From: Gammaproteobacteria bacterium
Lineage (GTDB): Bacteria > Pseudomonadota > Gammaproteobacteria > Acidiferrobacterales > Acidiferrobacteraceae
Assembly (NCBI GenBank): GCA_028064935.1
Contig: JAPTWT010000039.1
Location: forward strand, 1-20,363
Direction of reading: 5' to 3'
Length of the DNA stretch: 20,363 nt
Shown piece by piece: positions 17,778-20,363 of the stretch. Every line of letters starts with the position of its first letter. Position 1 is the stretch's first letter. The notes beneath the pieces are model-generated. The model had not been told where the DNA came from. It did no database searches and was given only the letters and a program-made list of their open reading frames with translations. The position numbers were made by a program, and so were the translations under genes.

Positions 17778-18815
17778 ATGGCGTCATTTATCCAGCGTCC
17801 AGGTCCGCGCGGTCGGCGAGTCTGGCAGGTCAAGATCAGGCGCCGTGGGTGGCCAGCGCAGTCCGCGACTTTCGATAGTAAGGTCCACGCCGAGGCTTGG
17901 GCGCGCCAGATCGAAGGGGAGATGGATCGGGGTGTGTTCGTCTCGCGGTCCGAGGCCGAGGGCACGACCCTGGCGGATGCCCTGGATTGGTACGAGCGCG
18001 ACATCAGCAGCAAGAAGAAATCTTCCGCACGCGAGGCCTATGCGATCCGATGGTGGCGGGTTTCTCCGCTGGCTTCCCGGACGCTTGCGAGCATCCGGGG
18101 TAAAGACATAGCTGCGTCCGTCGCGGCCATGTCTTCGCATCGCGAGCGCCGCCGCAAGGGCGATGAAGACGCCCCGGGGCTGCGTCCGAACACGATCCGC
18201 ATACACCTTGCCCTACTCTCTCACCTCTTCAATGTCGCCCGGACGGCGTGGGGCATGGAGTCATTGAGCAACCCCGTGGATCTCGTGAAGGGCCAGCGTC
18301 CGAAGCTCCCCCAAGGCCGCGACCGCCGCCTGCAGGGGGGCGAGCAGGCCCGCCTCCTGGCGGCCGCCCAGGCCTACGGTGGGGAGGTTGGCCCTATCAT
18401 CACCTGGGCCATAGAGACCGCCATGCGCCGCGGGGAGATTGCGGCGATGCGCTGGGACCACCTGGATCGCAAGGCTAAGGTCTTACTGATCCCGGAGACC
18501 AAGAACGGCACCCCGCGGCGGGTGCCGTTGTCCACGGCGGCGTTGGCAGTCCTGGATGGGCTCTCCAGGCGTCTAGATGGGCGGGTGTGGGGCATGCGCC
18601 CCGATTCGATCTCCCAGGCCTTCGAGAGGGTCTGCGGGGCGTCCGGGGTCGAGGGTTTGACATTCCATGACTTGCGTCATGAGGCGACCAGTAGGCTGTT
18701 TGAGAAGGGGCTCAATCCTATGGAAGTGGCGGCCATTACGGGGCATAAGACACTGCAGATGCTGAAGCGGTATACTCACCTGAGGGCTGAGGATCTGGTG
18801 GAGAGATTGGGGTGA
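17778..18815 (+). CDS. Tyrosine recombinase / site-specific integrase
   Basis: This complete 345-residue phage-type integrase has an N-terminal arm-binding-like part (1-60; FIQRPGPRGRRVWQVKIRRR), a core-binding domain (about 64-165) and a catalytic domain (about 180-345). All catalytic residues are present: R217 (AMRRGEI), K242 (TKNGTPR), H297 and R300 (HDLRHEA), H323 (GHKTLQM) and the nucleophile Y332 (KRYTHL). The enzyme would insert and excise the element at tRNA-Thr. The ATG has AGGGGGTG upstream. Its GC content is close to that of the chromosome, unlike the next gene. Confidence 0.95.
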   Translation: MASFIQRPGPRGRRVWQVKIRRRGWPAQSATFDSKVHAEAWARQIEGEMDRGVFVSRSEAEGTTLADALDWYERDISSKKKSSAREAYAIRWWRVSPLASRTLASIRGKDIAASVAAMSSHRERRRKGDEDAPGLRPNTIRIHLALLSHLFNVARTAWGMESLSNPVDLVKGQRPKLPQGRDRRLQGGEQARLLAAAQAYGGEVGPIITWAIETAMRRGEIAAMRWDHLDRKAKVLLIPETKNGTPRRVPLSTAALAVLDGLSRRLDGRVWGMRPDSISQAFERVCGASGVEGLTFHDLRHEATSRLFEKGLNPMEVAAITGHKTLQMLKRYTHLRAEDLVERLG

Positions 18816-18839
18816 GCGACCGAGGCTAACCCTAGCCGA

Positions 18840-18884
18840 CCCGTTTGTAATCTCCTATCGTACGTATATACCTACTACAACGGG
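18840..18884. promoter_or_regulatory. Inverted repeat in the leader of the cyclase-like gene
   Basis: CCCGTT-T-GTA (18840-18849) pairs with TAC-AACGGG (18876-18884): nine base pairs with one bulged T. The spacer includes a TATATA box (18865-18870) and the short palindrome GTATATAC. It ends 10 bp before the ATG and could be an operator or an RNA hairpin covering the start. Confidence 0.4.
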
Positions 18885-18894
18885 TAAACGCGAT

Positions 18895-19671
18895 ATGTCT
18901 GGCCTTTCACAAGACGCATGCCGCAATCACGACGATCGACTTATCCTCTACGTGGACCTGTTAGGCGTGTCTGCGGTTACTGACAAAGAACATGATTTAT
19001 TAAATCTTCTTTATACCATTCAGAAATTGACGTCTCAATATTCTGAGAGCGATCAGCAGGATCCTAATGACCCATCTAAACGCCTTATAACATTATCCCC
19101 TGAGTTTTCCGCATTCTCCGACCATATAGTAGTAAGTTATCCAATTAACACTCTTGATTCTATCCCCTGCCCGCTGGGCATATTTCTGCTAGACGCTTTA
19201 AGAGTGATTACGCCAATTGCTTTCCGTGCTCTTGATCTCGGGTTTCTTATACGCGGTGGGCTAACTATCGGTAAACTTTATCACGATGCGAGAGTTGTCT
19301 GCGGCGCCGGCTTGGTGGAGGCTTATGCGATAGAGTCCAGTGTTGCGATTTACCCCCGCATCGCTTTATCACTAAAGCTTCAGGAGCAACTTTCGTCTGA
19401 TGACTGCAATAACTACCTTACGCAAGACAAAGACGGCGTATGGCATCTCAATTATTTTCGGCACATGTGTCATCAAGCAATAAGCAAAAATTCTTATGAA
19501 TCCGGCACCAATGCACGCGACTGGAAATTAGAGGCATTCGCGATAATTGAAAACAACATCAACCGTTTAAATACAGAAAGTATGCTGAAGGAGGCGGCTA
19601 AATGGGCATGGTTCAAAAAAATGCTTACTTCTGCTATTAGTAAGCAGCATCCCGGGAAGTTTGAAGACTGA
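18895..19671 (+). CDS. Hypothetical protein with diverged nucleotide-cyclase-like fold
   Basis: The 258-residue protein has no signal peptide and no obvious membrane segment. Three blocks resemble class III nucleotidyl cyclases: LILYVDLLGVSAV (D21, where the first metal aspartate would be), FSAFSDHIVVSY (D76, second metal aspartate), and IRGGLTIGKLYHDARVVCGAGLVEAYAIESSVAIYPRIALS (119-159), which matches the cyclase pattern of a glycine turn, then GxxVxxAxxLE and a closing strand. From memory, proteins with this block order are widespread uncharacterised bacterial cargo genes. The C-terminal 90 residues are helical-looking and lack recognised motifs. GC is far below its neighbours and rare AT-rich codons are used, showing recent transfer. 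The ATG has only a weak upstream site. Cyclase activity is not shown; the protein may bind nucleotides or be inactive. Confidence 0.7.
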   Translation: MSGLSQDACRNHDDRLILYVDLLGVSAVTDKEHDLLNLLYTIQKLTSQYSESDQQDPNDPSKRLITLSPEFSAFSDHIVVSYPINTLDSIPCPLGIFLLDALRVITPIAFRALDLGFLIRGGLTIGKLYHDARVVCGAGLVEAYAIESSVAIYPRIALSLKLQEQLSSDDCNNYLTQDKDGVWHLNYFRHMCHQAISKNSYESGTNARDWKLEAFAIIENNINRLNTESMLKEAAKWAWFKKMLTSAISKQHPGKFED

Positions 19672-19775
19672 CTTTATATGGCTATATCCGGATTTCCCCA
19701 CCACTAAAACCCTCAGATTCCCTAGCTTCTTAGGCCTTTCCTCAGCGCTCACAGTGTACGTAAATCGGAAGGAAT

Positions 19776-20363
19776 GTGCGCAAAGATATCGAGGTCTGTG
19801 CGGGGGTGCCGAGCAATCGGCATTCCACGACCGTTATAACATCGCAACAACTGTTACAACGCATCGACAGGAGAATTTTTAGAGGCGCCCTACTGTTTCA
19901 GGCGGTGCGCGACATGGCCATCGCACCCGATCCGGAGATCAATGACAACCAACCGCGCCGACGCATGGCCGGGGTCTACAACCGCTACCGCCGGTCCGTC
20001 GCAAATTGGATCTCCGCCATCCTCCGGACGGCTGGGCTATGGGAGGGTGGCGTGTCCGAGCGCGAATCGATCGATGCCATCCGCCGTACCATGACGGATG
20101 ATGGTGATCCGGCTACGATGACGCCGCTCGTGTGGGCTGCCTCGCTGCTCACCGCGGATGACCGCGGCGATCTCCCCGGCATCGCCGCAGGACTCAACAT
20201 GGTTGACGGTTCTCCGCCGGTGCGCGCCGCTTGCCGTCTGGTCCCTATGATGACGGATTCCGCGGTTAGGGCGCCGTCGGCGCCGCTACCGCGGGCCTAT
20301 GTGCTGTCAGCGATCGTACCGGCCGGGAGCCATCCTTCGCTTGGTAGCGGCGTCCTGAAGGAA
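19776..20363 (+). CDS. Hypothetical protein, truncated by the right edge
   Basis: A frame of 196 codons without a stop runs off the window. The first GTG (MRKDIEVCAG) has GGAAGG just upstream and lies 15 bp after an in-frame TAA; GTG at 19806 and ATG at 19914 (MAIAPDPEINDN) are alternatives. From about 19880 the third codon positions are mostly G or C, as expected for a real gene in this genome, while the first 100 bases are more AT-rich. The protein has an arginine-rich stretch (NQPRRRMAGVYNRYRRSVAN) followed by mixed helical sequence. I recognise no family. It lies 104 bp after the cyclase-like gene on the same strand; whether they form a unit is open. Confidence 0.55.
   Translation, partial: MRKDIEVCAGVPSNRHSTTVITSQQLLQRIDRRIFRGALLFQAVRDMAIAPDPEINDNQPRRRMAGVYNRYRRSVANWISAILRTAGLWEGGVSERESIDAIRRTMTDDGDPATMTPLVWAASLLTADDRGDLPGIAAGLNMVDGSPPVRAACRLVPMMTDSAVRAPSAPLPRAYVLSAIVPAGSHPSLGSGVLKE

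Larger units (their letters stand above)
17692..20363. mobile_element. Left part of an integrative element in tRNA-Thr
   Basis: It begins at the tRNA-Thr 3' end and carries arm-type-looking repeats, a complete tyrosine integrase, and cargo with visibly lower GC (for example 25 of 60 bases at 19021-19080). It runs past the right edge. It could be a genomic island, an integrative conjugative element or a prophage; no structural phage or conjugation gene is visible. Confidence 0.75.

Noticed and set aside
19661..19882. A small 73-codon frame after the cyclase-like gene
   Set aside because: It starts inside the preceding gene, lacks a ribosome binding site and conflicts with the better-supported frame from 19776.
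18895..20363. A complete two-gene Pycsar system
   Set aside because: The first protein only resembles the cyclase fold, and the following partial protein shows no TIR, membrane or other known Pycsar effector feature in its visible part.
18816..20363. A right attachment site (second copy of the tRNA-Thr 3' end)
   Set aside because: No copy of the 3' tRNA segment was found by eye on this side of the integrase; the element probably extends beyond the window.

Overview
The window is a high-GC (about 65% by eye) stretch of a gammaproteobacterial chromosome. Its gene order follows the core cluster known from Pseudomonas aeruginosa (ispB | rplU-rpmA-obgE-proB, rpsT | murJ, ribF-ileS-lspA-fkpB-ispH, thiO). 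The protein sequences are not Pseudomonas-like enough to name the organism. A proteobacterium of the Acidiferrobacter/Ectothiorhodospira type is a low-confidence guess from composition and the Irr-like regulator.

Region by region. Positions 1-280 hold no gene I can support. From 281 to 4712 everything runs on the minus strand: ispB, tRNA-Pro(CGG), a small PP0621-family zinc-ribbon membrane protein, and the pilS/pilR two-component pair for type IV pili. The last four lie close together and are probably read as one unit downstream of the tRNA. From 4713 to 4931 is a divergent promoter region with a very good sigma70 promoter for rplU-rpmA-obgE-proB, which runs to 7743. rpsT (TTG start) is convergent with proB and divergent from murJ. 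The next block is murJ, a DUF2203 gene, and the compact ribF-ileS-lspA-fkpB-ispH operon, which ends in a hairpin terminator at about 15969-16000. thiO and a cysteine-free, Irr-like Fur-family regulator follow, then tRNA-Thr(CGT) at 17616.

The rightmost 2.7 kb is accessory. A complete tyrosine integrase gene begins 86 bp after tRNA-Thr, and two 11-bp TGGGACA-type direct repeats lie between them. This is the classic left end of an integrative element inserted in a tRNA 3' end. The first cargo gene (18895-19671) is clearly lower in GC than the chromosome and encodes a 258-residue protein. Its motifs look like a strongly diverged class III nucleotide-cyclase fold, of the kind often seen as uncharacterised cargo near mobile and defence genes. 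A second frame (19776 to the right edge, no stop) is probably a truncated gene of unknown function; its downstream part returns to high GC. The right attachment site is not in the window.

How the genes work together: the chromosomal part covers ribosome assembly (L21, L27, S20, ObgE), isoprenoid supply and use (IspH makes the C5 precursors, IspB the quinone side chain, MurJ flips the isoprenoid-linked lipid II), flavin cofactors (RibF; ThiO uses FAD), lipoprotein maturation (LspA) and type IV pilus control (PilS/PilR). The region most likely to contain something undescribed is the integrative element at 17692-20363.
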